64,000 nucleotides of DNA from an uncultured Bacteroidales bacterium (GTDB taxonomy: Bacteria; Bacteroidota; Bacteroidia; Bacteroidales; Paludibacteraceae): contig CADBWK010000004.1 in the NCBI GenBank assembly GCA_902798385.1, positions 1 through 64,000 on the forward strand, given 5' to 3'. Position 1 is the stretch's first letter. Every line of letters starts with the position of its first letter. A program made the position numbers and the translations under genes. This document shows, one piece after another, positions 1-6,998 of the stretch. Under the pieces are notes generated by a model. The model was not told the DNA's origin and made no database searches. It saw nothing but the letters and a program-made list of their open reading frames with translations.

Positions 1-223
1 CAAAACGCCTGTTCAGACGAGGTACGTGCGAGAAAACGGCTGCTTTGAAAAGTGTCTTTACTCCCCAAGGGGCATAGGACTTTACGCTCTTCAGTAGTTC
101 AGTGAAAGAAGGCGAACCAAGGGCCTTTGCAAATTCCTTGGGCGTATAGCGTTTTTCGGAGAGGATGGTTACCAAACTCTGTTTGACCAGTTCCCATTGC
201 TCGGTATTGCGCATAGCGGTCAT
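1..223 (-). CDS. Partial hypothetical protein (N-terminal 74 residues)
   Basis: An open frame runs off the left edge with no stop. It starts with ATG at 223 (a second in-frame ATG lies at 214) and reads MTAMRNTEQWELVKQSLVTI at its N-terminus, followed by a basic stretch ending near LNRRF. I do not recognise a family. The start sits about 27 bases downstream of a strong minus-strand promoter (250-280), which supports it being a real gene, and it diverges from the S9 peptidase gene. The residues seen are soluble and helix-rich in appearance, with no signal peptide. Confidence 0.6.
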   Translation of the reverse strand, partial: MTAMRNTEQWELVKQSLVTILSEKRYTPKEFAKALGSPSFTELLKSVKSYAPWGVKTLFKAAVFSHVPRLNRRF

Positions 224-249
224 TTTTCTATTTACATTTTTTGCGACTG

Positions 250-280
250 CAAAGGTACAACAAAAAATTGACATACGCAA
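250..280 (-). promoter_or_regulatory. Promoter of the partial left-edge gene
   Basis: On the minus strand the -33 box TTGCGTATGTCAA (280-268) is followed, 20 bp after its TTG, by the -7 box TACCTTTG (257-250). This fits the Bacteroidota sigma-70 pattern TTG-N20-TAnnTTTG. Confidence 0.75.
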
Positions 281-307
281 GAGATAATGTTTTTTTTGTC
301 CCAATAT

Positions 308-338
308 TTGCATATATCAAAAAAAAGCAGTACTTTTG
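308..338 (+). promoter_or_regulatory. Promoter of the S9 peptidase gene
   Basis: -33 box TTGCATATATCAA (308-320) and -7 box TACTTTTG (331-338), 20 bp from TTG to TA. The leader to the ATG at 360 is about 15 bases. It lies back to back with the minus-strand promoter at 250-280. Confidence 0.8.
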
Positions 339-359
339 CAATCGCAAAAGTTTTGAACA

Positions 360-2489
360 ATGAAAAAAATACAGATTTGGATTATGGCAGCAATGACTTT
401 GCTGGGAATGAGTTGCTCGAAAGAGCAGAAAGCCGATGAAGGTAAAGCGCCTATCACGAAGCCGGAGATCACGATCGAGGGCGGACGCCTGACGCCGGAA
501 GGCCTCTGGGCTATGGGACGTATCGGAGCGGTGAGTTCGGACATAGAGACCGGTTGGGTCGCTTATACGGTCAGTTACTACAGCGTAGCAGAGAACAGAT
601 CCACGACGTGGATCCGCGTATGCAATCCGTTTGGAGAGGTTACGGGTGACGGGATACAGGTTACGGATGAGTTTGTGGGGTATGACCCGGCATGGTTCGG
701 CGCGAGCGGTTGGCTCGCCTACATGCGCGCCGGACAGCTCTACCTGCGCCGCGACGGCGAGGAGATCAAGGTAGAAGGAGCAGACGATATCGACGGTTTC
801 CTCCTCTCCCCGATGCGCGACAAGATCATCCTGATCAAGCAGGTGAAGACCGTTCAGAAGACCGTGGACAAATACCCCGACCTGCCGCTGGCTACGGGAC
901 ATATGCACGAAGACCTGATGTACAAGCATTGGGACGAATGGACGGAAACCGCGCCGCAGCCTTTCGTATGCGATCTGGAGATCACTTATTACGGCGAAGG
1001 CGAGCGTATCCAAACCGCAAAGGTGGGCGAGGGCGTGAATATCCTCGAGGGCACGGCATATGAGTGTCCGATGAAGCCCTTCGGCGGCATCGAGCAATTG
1101 GCATGGAACCCGAACAATGAGGAGATCGCTTACACCTGCCGTAAGAAAACCGGTCTGGACTATGCCGTTTCGACCAACAGCGATATATACCTTTATGATA
1201 TCCACACGCGCACGTGCAAGAACATCACCGCGGACAACAAAGGGTATGACACCAACCCCGCTTATTCGCCGGACGGCAAGCGCATCGCTTGGTTGTCCAT
1301 GGAGCGGGACGGCTATGAGAGCGATCAGAACCGCCTGATGGTGATGAACTTCGCGACCGGCGAGAAGAGCTTCGTCAGTCATTATCTGGAGACGAACGTG
1401 GATGAGTTCGCCTGGTACAACGACTCGATCCTGCTCGGTACCGCTGTTATTCAGGGTACAATCCACCTCTGGGCGATGGGACTCGAAGGTTGGTGCGCGA
1501 AGATGACCGAAGGTCAGTTCGACGTGAGCCTCGGGGACGTATGCGATCATTATGCGTACCTGCTGAAGCACTCGATGCGCGAGGCGAATGAGATCTACGT
1601 GCTGGATATCGAGGCCGGTTTGGCGAAAATTGACGGTTATGTGGAGTTGAAACAACTGACGCACGAGAACGATAATATCTACAACCAGATCGAGCGCTCG
1701 ACCGTTGTAGAACGTTGGATGAAGACGAGCGACGGACAACATATGCTGACGTGGATCATCTATCCGCCGCATTTCGATCCGAGCAAGAAATATCCGACGA
1801 TCCTGTACTGCGAAGGCGGTCCGCAGAGTCCGGTGAGCCAGTTCTGGTCCTTCCGCTGGAACTTCATGATGATGAGTGCGGGCGATTATATCATCGTAGC
1901 GCCGAACCGCCGCGGTCTGCCGGGCTTCGGCAACGAATGGAACGAAGAGATCAGCGGCGACTATGGAGGACAATGTATGAAAGACTATTTCACCGCGATC
2001 GACGAAATGTGCAAGGAGCCGTATGTGGACAAAGATCATCTGGGTTGCGTAGGTGCATCTTTCGGCGGATTCAGCGTTTATTGGATAGCCGGTCATCATG
2101 AGGGACGGTTTAAGGCGTTCATTGCGCATGACGGTATCTTCAACCTCGAGATGCAGTACCTCGAGACCGAAGAGAAATGGTTCGCTAACTGGGACATGGG
2201 TGGTGCGTACTGGGACAAAGACAATAAGATCGCCCAACGTACCTTCGCTAACAGTCCGCATAAGTTCGTTGATAAATGGGACACGCCGATACTCTGTATC
2301 CACGGCGAGAAAGACTACCGCATCTTAGCGAATCAGGCCATGGCGGCGTTTGATGCGGCGAAGATGCGCGGTGTGCCGGCGGAGTTGCTCATCTTCCCCG
2401 ATGAGAATCACTGGGTGCTCAAACCGCAGAACGGAATTCTTTGGCAGCGCGAGTTCAGGGGATGGCTCGACAAATGGCTTAAGGAATGA
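360..2489 (+). CDS. S9 family prolyl oligopeptidase-type peptidase, lipoprotein
   Basis: A 709-residue serine peptidase, predicted to cleave short peptides outside the cytoplasm. The N-terminus is a lipoprotein signal with Cys20 in MSCSKEQ. Residues of about 40-440 form a beta-propeller-like region with repeats of the PD40 type (for example YSPDGKRIAW). Residues of about 450-709 are an alpha/beta hydrolase. The triad is visible: Ser567 in GASFGGF, Asp652 in HGEKDYR and His684 in ENHW. Length and order match the S9B/S9C dipeptidyl-peptidase-like proteins common in Bacteroidota. The stop codon lies inside an 8-bp tandem repeat shared with the gap to the thioesterase gene. A short in-frame word (638-657) is identical to one in aroF. 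Exact substrate preference cannot be read from sequence. Confidence 0.92.
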   Translation: MKKIQIWIMAAMTLLGMSCSKEQKADEGKAPITKPEITIEGGRLTPEGLWAMGRIGAVSSDIETGWVAYTVSYYSVAENRSTTWIRVCNPFGEVTGDGIQVTDEFVGYDPAWFGASGWLAYMRAGQLYLRRDGEEIKVEGADDIDGFLLSPMRDKIILIKQVKTVQKTVDKYPDLPLATGHMHEDLMYKHWDEWTETAPQPFVCDLEITYYGEGERIQTAKVGEGVNILEGTAYECPMKPFGGIEQLAWNPNNEEIAYTCRKKTGLDYAVSTNSDIYLYDIHTRTCKNITADNKGYDTNPAYSPDGKRIAWLSMERDGYESDQNRLMVMNFATGEKSFVSHYLETNVDEFAWYNDSILLGTAVIQGTIHLWAMGLEGWCAKMTEGQFDVSLGDVCDHYAYLLKHSMREANEIYVLDIEAGLAKIDGYVELKQLTHENDNIYNQIERSTVVERWMKTSDGQHMLTWIIYPPHFDPSKKYPTILYCEGGPQSPVSQFWSFRWNFMMMSAGDYIIVAPNRRGLPGFGNEWNEEISGDYGGQCMKDYFTAIDEMCKEPYVDKDHLGCVGASFGGFSVYWIAGHHEGRFKAFIAHDGIFNLEMQYLETEEKWFANWDMGGAYWDKDNKIAQRTFANSPHKFVDKWDTPILCIHGEKDYRILANQAMAAFDAAKMRGVPAELLIFPDENHWVLKPQNGILWQREFRGWLDKWLKE

Positions 2490-2522
2490 TGGAATGATGG
2501 AATGATGGAATGATGGAATGAT
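2483..2522 (+). repeat. 8-bp tandem repeat GGAATGAT x5
   Basis: Five perfect copies of GGAATGAT, followed by a degenerate sixth (AAAATGAA). The array contains the stop codon of the S9 peptidase (2487-2489) and fills nearly the whole gap to the thioesterase start. Confidence 0.95.
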
Positions 2523-2525
2523 AAA

Positions 2526-3239
2526 ATGAAGTATAATTACGAATACGAGATAAAATATCAGGAGGTGGACGGGAAGAAGAAACTCCGTCTGTTCAACCTG
2601 GAGAACTACCTGCTGGAGGTAGCCGGAACGGTGGCGGATGAGTTGGGTTTCGGTATCCAAGTGCTGCATCCGCGGGGTTTGACGTGGATCCTGACGCGGT
2701 TGAGCGTTGAGATGTACGAACTGCCGACGCACTGCGAGAAAGTGCGCTTTGAGACATGGATCGAATCGAACGTACATATGCTCAGTACGCGTGACTACCG
2801 GATATATAGCGGCGACAAGCTCATCGGACAATGCAAGAGCGTATGGGCGGTGCTGGATCTGGAGAAACGGGAGATCGTCAATGTGTTCGACGATCCGATC
2901 TTTGCGGACTGCGTGGATGGCGAAGTGATCGAGATGACACGCGTACGCATGACCACCATCCCCGAACCGACGGGCTGCGAGCCGCATAAGATCGTGTACT
3001 CGGACATCGACTACAACGGTCATTGTAACAGTTGCCGCTACCTGCAGGCCATGACCGATGCCTACCTGCCCGACTACTACGGCAAGAAGGTTCGGCTCGA
3101 TATCCATTACAGCAAAGAAGCCATGCTCGGCGAGACGCTGCAGACGAACTACCTCATCACCGAAGACGGGGTACAGTACCAACAGAAAAACGAAAGCGGC
3201 GAAACGAGTTGTTCCGCGAAAATAACGATTAACGATTAA
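2526..3239 (+). CDS. Acyl-ACP thioesterase
   Basis: A 237-residue protein of the acyl-ACP thioesterase family (PF01643), a double hot-dog fold that releases fatty acids from acyl carrier protein in the cytoplasm. The N-terminal hot-dog includes the region around RLFNLENYLLEVAG. The C-terminal half carries the conserved DIDYNGHCN segment, with the Asn and His expected near the active site. Length is typical of bacterial members. It follows the S9 peptidase by 36 bp of tandem repeat and is probably cotranscribed. Its stop codon falls in a second tandem repeat that runs up to the next gene. Confidence 0.88.
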   Translation: MKYNYEYEIKYQEVDGKKKLRLFNLENYLLEVAGTVADELGFGIQVLHPRGLTWILTRLSVEMYELPTHCEKVRFETWIESNVHMLSTRDYRIYSGDKLIGQCKSVWAVLDLEKREIVNVFDDPIFADCVDGEVIEMTRVRMTTIPEPTGCEPHKIVYSDIDYNGHCNSCRYLQAMTDAYLPDYYGKKVRLDIHYSKEAMLGETLQTNYLITEDGVQYQQKNESGETSCSAKITIND

Positions 3240-3251
3240 GGATTAACGATT
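3224..3251 (+). repeat. 7-bp tandem repeat AACGATT x4
   Basis: Units AACGATT, AACGATT, AAGGATT, AACGATT span the 3' end of the thioesterase gene (its last residues IND and the stop are repeat-coded) and end directly before the next ATG at 3252. Confidence 0.95.
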
Positions 3252-3740
3252 ATGGAGATGCAAGATGGTTCAACCCTATTAAAACGTCCGACGGAGTTGG
3301 AGGCGGATGTGGTTCGCTTTCAGAATCAGAAAGACCGCTGGATCGCGTTTGTGGGTTTGAAAGACGGTCGTCCGTATGAGATCTTCACGGGTCTGGCGGA
3401 TGACGAAATGGGAATCGCGCTGCCCAAGAGCGTGACGAAGGGCAAGATCATCAAGATCGTGCAAGCCGACGGAACCAAGCGCTATGACTTCCAGTTCGTC
3501 AACACGCGCGGGTTCAAGACGACGGTGGAGGGCTTGAGTTATAAGTTCGACCGCGAGTTCTGGAACTACGCCCGTCTGATCTCCGGCGTGCTGCGATACG
3601 GCATGCCGATCGACCAGGTGGTACATATGATCAGCGGTCTGCAAATGGACAACGACTCGATCAATAACTGGACGACCGGTGTAGCGCGCGTACTCAAGCG
3701 CTATGTTCCGGGAGCAGAGATCCTTCCCGAAGACGAATAA
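3252..3740 (+). CDS. Free-standing class II ribonucleotide reductase C-terminal domain-like protein
   Basis: 162 residues resembling the region near the C-terminus of adenosylcobalamin-dependent ribonucleotide reductases (NrdJ). Recognisable stretches are KRPTELEADVVRF, GLKDGRPYEIFTG, LPKSVTKGKIIK, KRYDFQF, NYARLISGVLRYGMP and a DSINNW-type segment. The catalytic barrel of the reductase is absent, and so is the Cys-rich tail that often ends NrdJ. By analogy with the split NrdJa/NrdJb of Pseudomonas aeruginosa it could be an NrdJb-like partner or a domain with its own role. The assignment rests on recalled family sequence, so similarity is fairly sure but function is open. It ends at a bidirectional terminator. 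Confidence 0.65.
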   Translation: MEMQDGSTLLKRPTELEADVVRFQNQKDRWIAFVGLKDGRPYEIFTGLADDEMGIALPKSVTKGKIIKIVQADGTKRYDFQFVNTRGFKTTVEGLSYKFDREFWNYARLISGVLRYGMPIDQVVHMISGLQMDNDSINNWTTGVARVLKRYVPGAEILPEDE

Positions 3741-3765
3741 AGCCGGCGTTTGCCGGCTTTATTTC
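3739..3765. terminator. Bidirectional intrinsic terminator
   Basis: Stem AGCCGGC (3741-3747), loop GTTT, GCCGGCT (3752-3758), flanked by A and T runs on both sides. It lies between the convergent NrdJ-like and RNase G genes and can serve both strands. Confidence 0.85.
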
Positions 3766-3769
3766 TTTC

Positions 3770-5296
3770 TCACTTTTCTGCAATAAACCGTGTCTCGAGC
3801 ATTCCGAGTGATTGGTTTTCCACCACTTTGATGCCGTACTTACGCCGCCATTTGCTGGCGAGGGAGTTCCACCATCCGCGCGTGACGTACGCGTAAATAT
3901 AAGGATGTAGGTGGAGCTGCAATCCCCGTCCGTGTTGGTCGTACTCGTGATGGATTTGCTCGATGATCGTGTCCGTGAAGAGGATAGAGGGTTGAATCTT
4001 ACCTTTACCTCCGCAGGTGGGACATACCTCTTCGACCTTCATCTCGACAGCAGGACGTACCCGCTGACGTGTGATCTGCATGAGACCGAACTTGCTGAGG
4101 GGCAGCACGTTGTGCTTGGCGCGGTCACGCTCCATGAGTTTGCGTACATAATCGTACAACTCCTGCTGATGCCCTTTGTCATCCATATCGATGAAATCGA
4201 CGATGATGATTCCGCCTATATCCCGTAGGCGCAATTGGTGAACGAGTTCATCGGCTGCCAGCATGTTGAACTGGAACGCGTTTTGCTCTTGGTCCTCGTA
4301 GATCTTCTTACTGCCGGAGTTGACATCTATGGAGAACAGTGCTTCGGTCTTGTCGATGATGAGGTATCCCCCATGCTTGAAACCGACCGTTCTGCCGAGT
4401 CCCGTCTTCATCTGGCGGGTGATGTCGAAATGATCAAAGATAGGCTGTGTACCTTTGTAGAGTTTGACTATCTTGGCGCTCTCGGGCGCGATGAGCTCGA
4501 GGTAATGGCGCACTTCGTCGTAGATAGCCTGGTCGTTGATCTGAATGGTGGTGAAGTCCGGACTGAGCACATCCCGGATGATACCGAGGGTACGTCCCAT
4601 TTCTTCGCTCACGAGGCTGACCGGTTCTTTCTGTTGGAGCGACTTGACAGTCTGATCCCAACGCTCGACGAGTAGTCGCAACTCATTGTCTAATTCCGCT
4701 ACGCGTTTGTCCTCCGCCACGGTGCGTACGATGATTCCGAAGCCCGCAGGCTTGATAGAAAGCATCAGCTGTTTGAGGCGTTGACGTTCTGCTTCGCGTT
4801 TAATCTTCTGGCTTACCATGACGCCGTCGGAGAAAGGCATGAGGACGATATTACGTCCTGCGATAGAGATCTCGGCGGTGAGGCGCGGACCTTTGGTGTT
4901 GATGGGCTCCTTGGAGACCTGCACCAGGATCGGATCGCCTACTTTGAGTACCTCCGCTATCTGTCCTTCTTTACCCACTTCGGGCTGACGCGGGGTCTTC
5001 GTGATGAGCGGCACACGTCTTCTGTCCGAAACGGCTTTGGTAACAAATGTCTGCAGTGTACGAAACTGAGAACCTAAATCCAAATAATGCAGAAAAGCTT
5101 CTTTCTCATGACCTACATCCACGAAAACCGCATTGAGCGCCGGCATGACTTTCTTGACCCTACCGTAGTAGATATTTCCTACGGAGAAATTATCCTGGTC
5201 GCGTTTCTCACGCGCCACCTCCTGTAAGCGGTCATCCTCCGTCAGCGCTATAGCGATCTCTTGCGGCTGCACGTCCACAATCAATTCGCTTTTCAT
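3770..5296 (-). CDS. rng: Ribonuclease G/E family endoribonuclease
   Basis: A 508-residue RNase E/G family protein that cuts single-stranded RNA (rRNA maturation, mRNA decay) in the cytoplasm. The N-terminus MKSELIVDVQPQEIAIALTE is family-typical. The S1 domain follows (VGNIYYGRVKKVMPALNAVF), then the DNase I-like catalytic part with FSIDVNSGS and IIIVDFIDMDD (metal-binding Asp residues), and the zinc-link CPTCGGKG. I chose the ATG at 5296 over the longer frame from 5356 because similarity begins there and the upstream bases form a terminator-like hairpin. It lies downstream of HU and the small basic ORF and is probably read partly through that hairpin. Confidence 0.93.
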   Translation of the reverse strand: MKSELIVDVQPQEIAIALTEDDRLQEVAREKRDQDNFSVGNIYYGRVKKVMPALNAVFVDVGHEKEAFLHYLDLGSQFRTLQTFVTKAVSDRRRVPLITKTPRQPEVGKEGQIAEVLKVGDPILVQVSKEPINTKGPRLTAEISIAGRNIVLMPFSDGVMVSQKIKREAERQRLKQLMLSIKPAGFGIIVRTVAEDKRVAELDNELRLLVERWDQTVKSLQQKEPVSLVSEEMGRTLGIIRDVLSPDFTTIQINDQAIYDEVRHYLELIAPESAKIVKLYKGTQPIFDHFDITRQMKTGLGRTVGFKHGGYLIIDKTEALFSIDVNSGSKKIYEDQEQNAFQFNMLAADELVHQLRLRDIGGIIIVDFIDMDDKGHQQELYDYVRKLMERDRAKHNVLPLSKFGLMQITRQRVRPAVEMKVEEVCPTCGGKGKIQPSILFTDTIIEQIHHEYDQHGRGLQLHLHPYIYAYVTRGWWNSLASKWRRKYGIKVVENQSLGMLETRFIAEK

Positions 5297-5312
5297 ACTG
5301 TGTTGAGTTTTG

Positions 5313-5373
5313 TAATAAAAAATAAGCCTTGTGGCAACTTGCCTACACTTAGACAAGTTAACGCCACAAAGCT
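5313..5373 (-). terminator. Terminator/attenuator hairpin before rng
   Basis: On the minus strand AGCTTTGTGGC (5373-5363) pairs with GCCACAAGGCT (5335-5325; one G-U pair), with an inner 6-bp stem AACTTG/CAAGTT and a 12-base loop, followed by TATTTTTTATT. It has the form of an intrinsic terminator and sits 17 bases from the rng start codon. Confidence 0.7.
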
Positions 5374-5389
5374 AAAATCCAACCGTCAA

Positions 5390-5479
5390 TTACTTATGCT
5401 TATGACGATTCTTACGCAGGCGTTTTTTGCGCTTGTGCGTGGACATCTTGTGTCTCTTATGCTTCTTTCCGTTTGGCAT
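5390..5479 (-). CDS. Tiny highly basic conserved protein (ribosome-associated type)
   Basis: A 29-residue protein, starting MPNGKKHKRHKMSTHK and ending with RKNRHKHK. More than half of the residues are Lys, Arg or His. Small proteins of this form (MPNGKK...THKRKKRLRKNRHK) are familiar from Bacteroidota, near ribonuclease G, and look like ribosome or rRNA-binding peptides. That role is inference. It lies between HU and rng on the same strand, 53 bp after HU and upstream of the rng attenuator hairpin. Confidence 0.85.
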   Translation of the reverse strand: MPNGKKHKRHKMSTHKRKKRLRKNRHKHK

Positions 5480-5532
5480 AATTGTGTAATAATTAATTTG
5501 TTATTGAATGTTATTTTGCTTCTGTTTGGATC

Positions 5533-5823
5533 TTATTTCTTGATCTTCACGTCGTGTACGGCCTCTCTAAACTCTGCTCCAGGTTTGAATACCGGTACAC
5601 AATGCGCAGGTACATAAACCGAGGTACGCTTGGTAATATTACGTGCAATCTTCTCTTTGCGGGCACGAAGGGTGAACGAACCAAATTGGCGCAAGTACAC
5701 TTCCTTGCCTTTGCCTAAGTTCGCCTTGATACCAGCCATGAGAGCCTCAGTGATCACACTTACCGTCGCCTTGTCATATCCCGTTGTAATCGCTACCTCG
5801 CTTATCAATTCAGCTTTCGTCAT
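5533..5823 (-). CDS. HU/IHF family DNA-binding protein
   Basis: A 96-residue histone-like protein. It has the HU pattern: helical N-terminus MTKAELISEVAITTGYDKATV, the beta-arm entry GKGKEVYLRQFGSFTLR and the arm and end KPGAEFREAV. It binds and bends DNA as a dimer. The motif RQFGSF instead of the common NFG variant and the KIKK tail are within family variation. First gene of the HU - basic peptide - rng cluster. Confidence 0.93.
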   Translation of the reverse strand: MTKAELISEVAITTGYDKATVSVITEALMAGIKANLGKGKEVYLRQFGSFTLRARKEKIARNITKRTSVYVPAHCVPVFKPGAEFREAVHDVKIKK

Positions 5824-5870
5824 AATACTAATTTTGTTTTAATCGTTTTCTCAAAATCGGAAAAATCGCG

Positions 5871-5900
5871 CAAAGTTACTATAAAATAATGAAATACGAA
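5871..5900 (-). promoter_or_regulatory. Candidate promoter of the HU cluster
   Basis: Minus-strand -7 box TAACTTTG (5878-5871). The expected -33 position has TTCG rather than TTG, and the 13-bp box of other promoters is absent, so only the -7 half is convincing. Confidence 0.5.
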
Positions 5901-5918
5901 AATTTTTCGTCAAAAAAA

Positions 5919-5949
5919 TTGCAAATTTGTGTTTTTTTTTGTAATTTTG
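5919..5949 (+). promoter_or_regulatory. Promoter of mutY
   Basis: -33 TTG (5919-5921) and -7 TAATTTTG (5942-5949), 20 bp apart. The mutY ATG at 5958 is only nine bases after the -7 box, so the transcript would be nearly leaderless. Confidence 0.75.
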
Positions 5950-5957
5950 CACCGAAA

Positions 5958-6998
5958 ATGAACAATTTATACCGTCAATTATATAATTGGTACGCTCAAA
6001 ACCATCGTGTTTTGCCTTGGCGAGAAACCGACGATCCGTACGCTATCTGGTTGAGTGAGATCATCCTGCAGCAGACCCGTGTGGCGCAGGGGATGGAGTA
6101 CTACATGCGATTCCTGAACCGTTGGCCGACCGTAGAGGCGCTGGCCGCAGCGGATGAGGCGGAGGTGCTGCGCGAATGGCAGGGACTCGGATACTATTCC
6201 CGGGCACGCAATCTGCATAAGGCAGCGAAGCAGATAGTCGAAACGGGTTACGGGTTACCGGTTACAGGGGACGGGGGACATTTGTTTCCTCGGACCTTTG
6301 ACGAACTCCGGGCTTTGCCCGGTGTGGGCGATTATACCGCCGGGGCGATCGCCTCTTTTGCGTATAACCTGCCCTACCCTGCCGTGGACGGCAATGTGTA
6401 CCGCGTGGTGGCACGCCTATTGGATATCGACGAGGCGTTCGACACGAGTGCCGGTAAGAAGCTTTTTCACCGGAAGATCGAGGAACTCTTAGACCGCGAC
6501 AACCCGCGTCTGTTCAACTCCGCCATCATGGAGTTCGGTGCACTCCAATGCGCGCCGGTCTTAGGCGATGCGTGTGCGAATTGTCCGCTGCAATCGATGT
6601 GTTTGGGGTACGCGCACGGTACGGCAGAGGTGTTACCCGTCCGCAAACCGAGACCCAAAGTGCGCGACCGATGGTTGACCTACACCATCTACACCGACGG
6701 TCTTTACACGCTCATCCGGCGGCGGGAGAATCCGAAAGATATATGGTATCATCTGTATGAGTTTCCGTGCGAGGAGAGTAATGGCGAATGGTCAAAGGCG
6801 AATGGCGAAAGGGCGATCGAGTTCACGCACGTGCTGTCCCATCAGAAGATCCATGCACGGTTCCTTGTACATAAGGTACAAAAAATGCCGGACATCGCCG
6901 GCACTATCTGTATTCGTTGGGAAGACCTCAATGATTATGCACTTTCCCGATTAACGCTGCGAGCGCTTGATACACTTCGCTTAACTCCTCAGAACTGA
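5958..6998 (+). CDS. mutY: A/G-specific adenine glycosylase
   Basis: A 346-residue base-excision repair enzyme that removes A opposite 8-oxoG. The catalytic Glu34 is in WLSEIILQQT. The helix-hairpin-helix reads LPGVGDYTAGAI and the catalytic Asp144 is in PAVDGNVYR. The [4Fe-4S] ligands follow as C-X7-C-X2-C-X5-C, one residue longer in the first gap than in E. coli. A C-terminal NUDIX-like domain follows. I chose the ATG at 5958 because an earlier ATG (5889) would lie upstream of the promoter. Two repeat-coded inserts are visible: around residues 97-109 (GGGTTAC units) and around 275-285 (AATGGCG words). The stop codon also lies in a repeat. The gene overlaps its convergent neighbour by 71 bp. 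Confidence 0.93.
   Translation: MNNLYRQLYNWYAQNHRVLPWRETDDPYAIWLSEIILQQTRVAQGMEYYMRFLNRWPTVEALAAADEAEVLREWQGLGYYSRARNLHKAAKQIVETGYGLPVTGDGGHLFPRTFDELRALPGVGDYTAGAIASFAYNLPYPAVDGNVYRVVARLLDIDEAFDTSAGKKLFHRKIEELLDRDNPRLFNSAIMEFGALQCAPVLGDACANCPLQSMCLGYAHGTAEVLPVRKPRPKVRDRWLTYTIYTDGLYTLIRRRENPKDIWYHLYEFPCEESNGEWSKANGERAIEFTHVLSHQKIHARFLVHKVQKMPDIAGTICIRWEDLNDYALSRLTLRALDTLRLTPQN
6245..6277 (+). repeat. GGGTTAC repeat, in frame in mutY
   Basis: GGGTTAC, GGGTTAC, CGGTTAC, then a G-rich end. It codes an extra YGLPVTGDGG-type segment in the loop before the helix-hairpin-helix. Confidence 0.9.
6780..6812 (+). repeat. AATGGCGAATGG word, in frame in mutY
   Basis: AATGGCGAATGG, an AAGG spacer and again GCGAATGGCGAA; codes a polar NGEWSKANGER-like linker. 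Confidence 0.8.

Noticed and set aside
228-2303. 691-codon minus-strand frame opposite the S9 peptidase gene
   Set aside because: The plus frame has the full catalytic triad and signal peptide; the antisense frame has no family features and is a by-product of strong codon bias.
5367-5374. Second promoter for rng (TAGCTTTG on minus)
   Set aside because: No TTG at the right distance, and these bases are part of the terminator-like stem.
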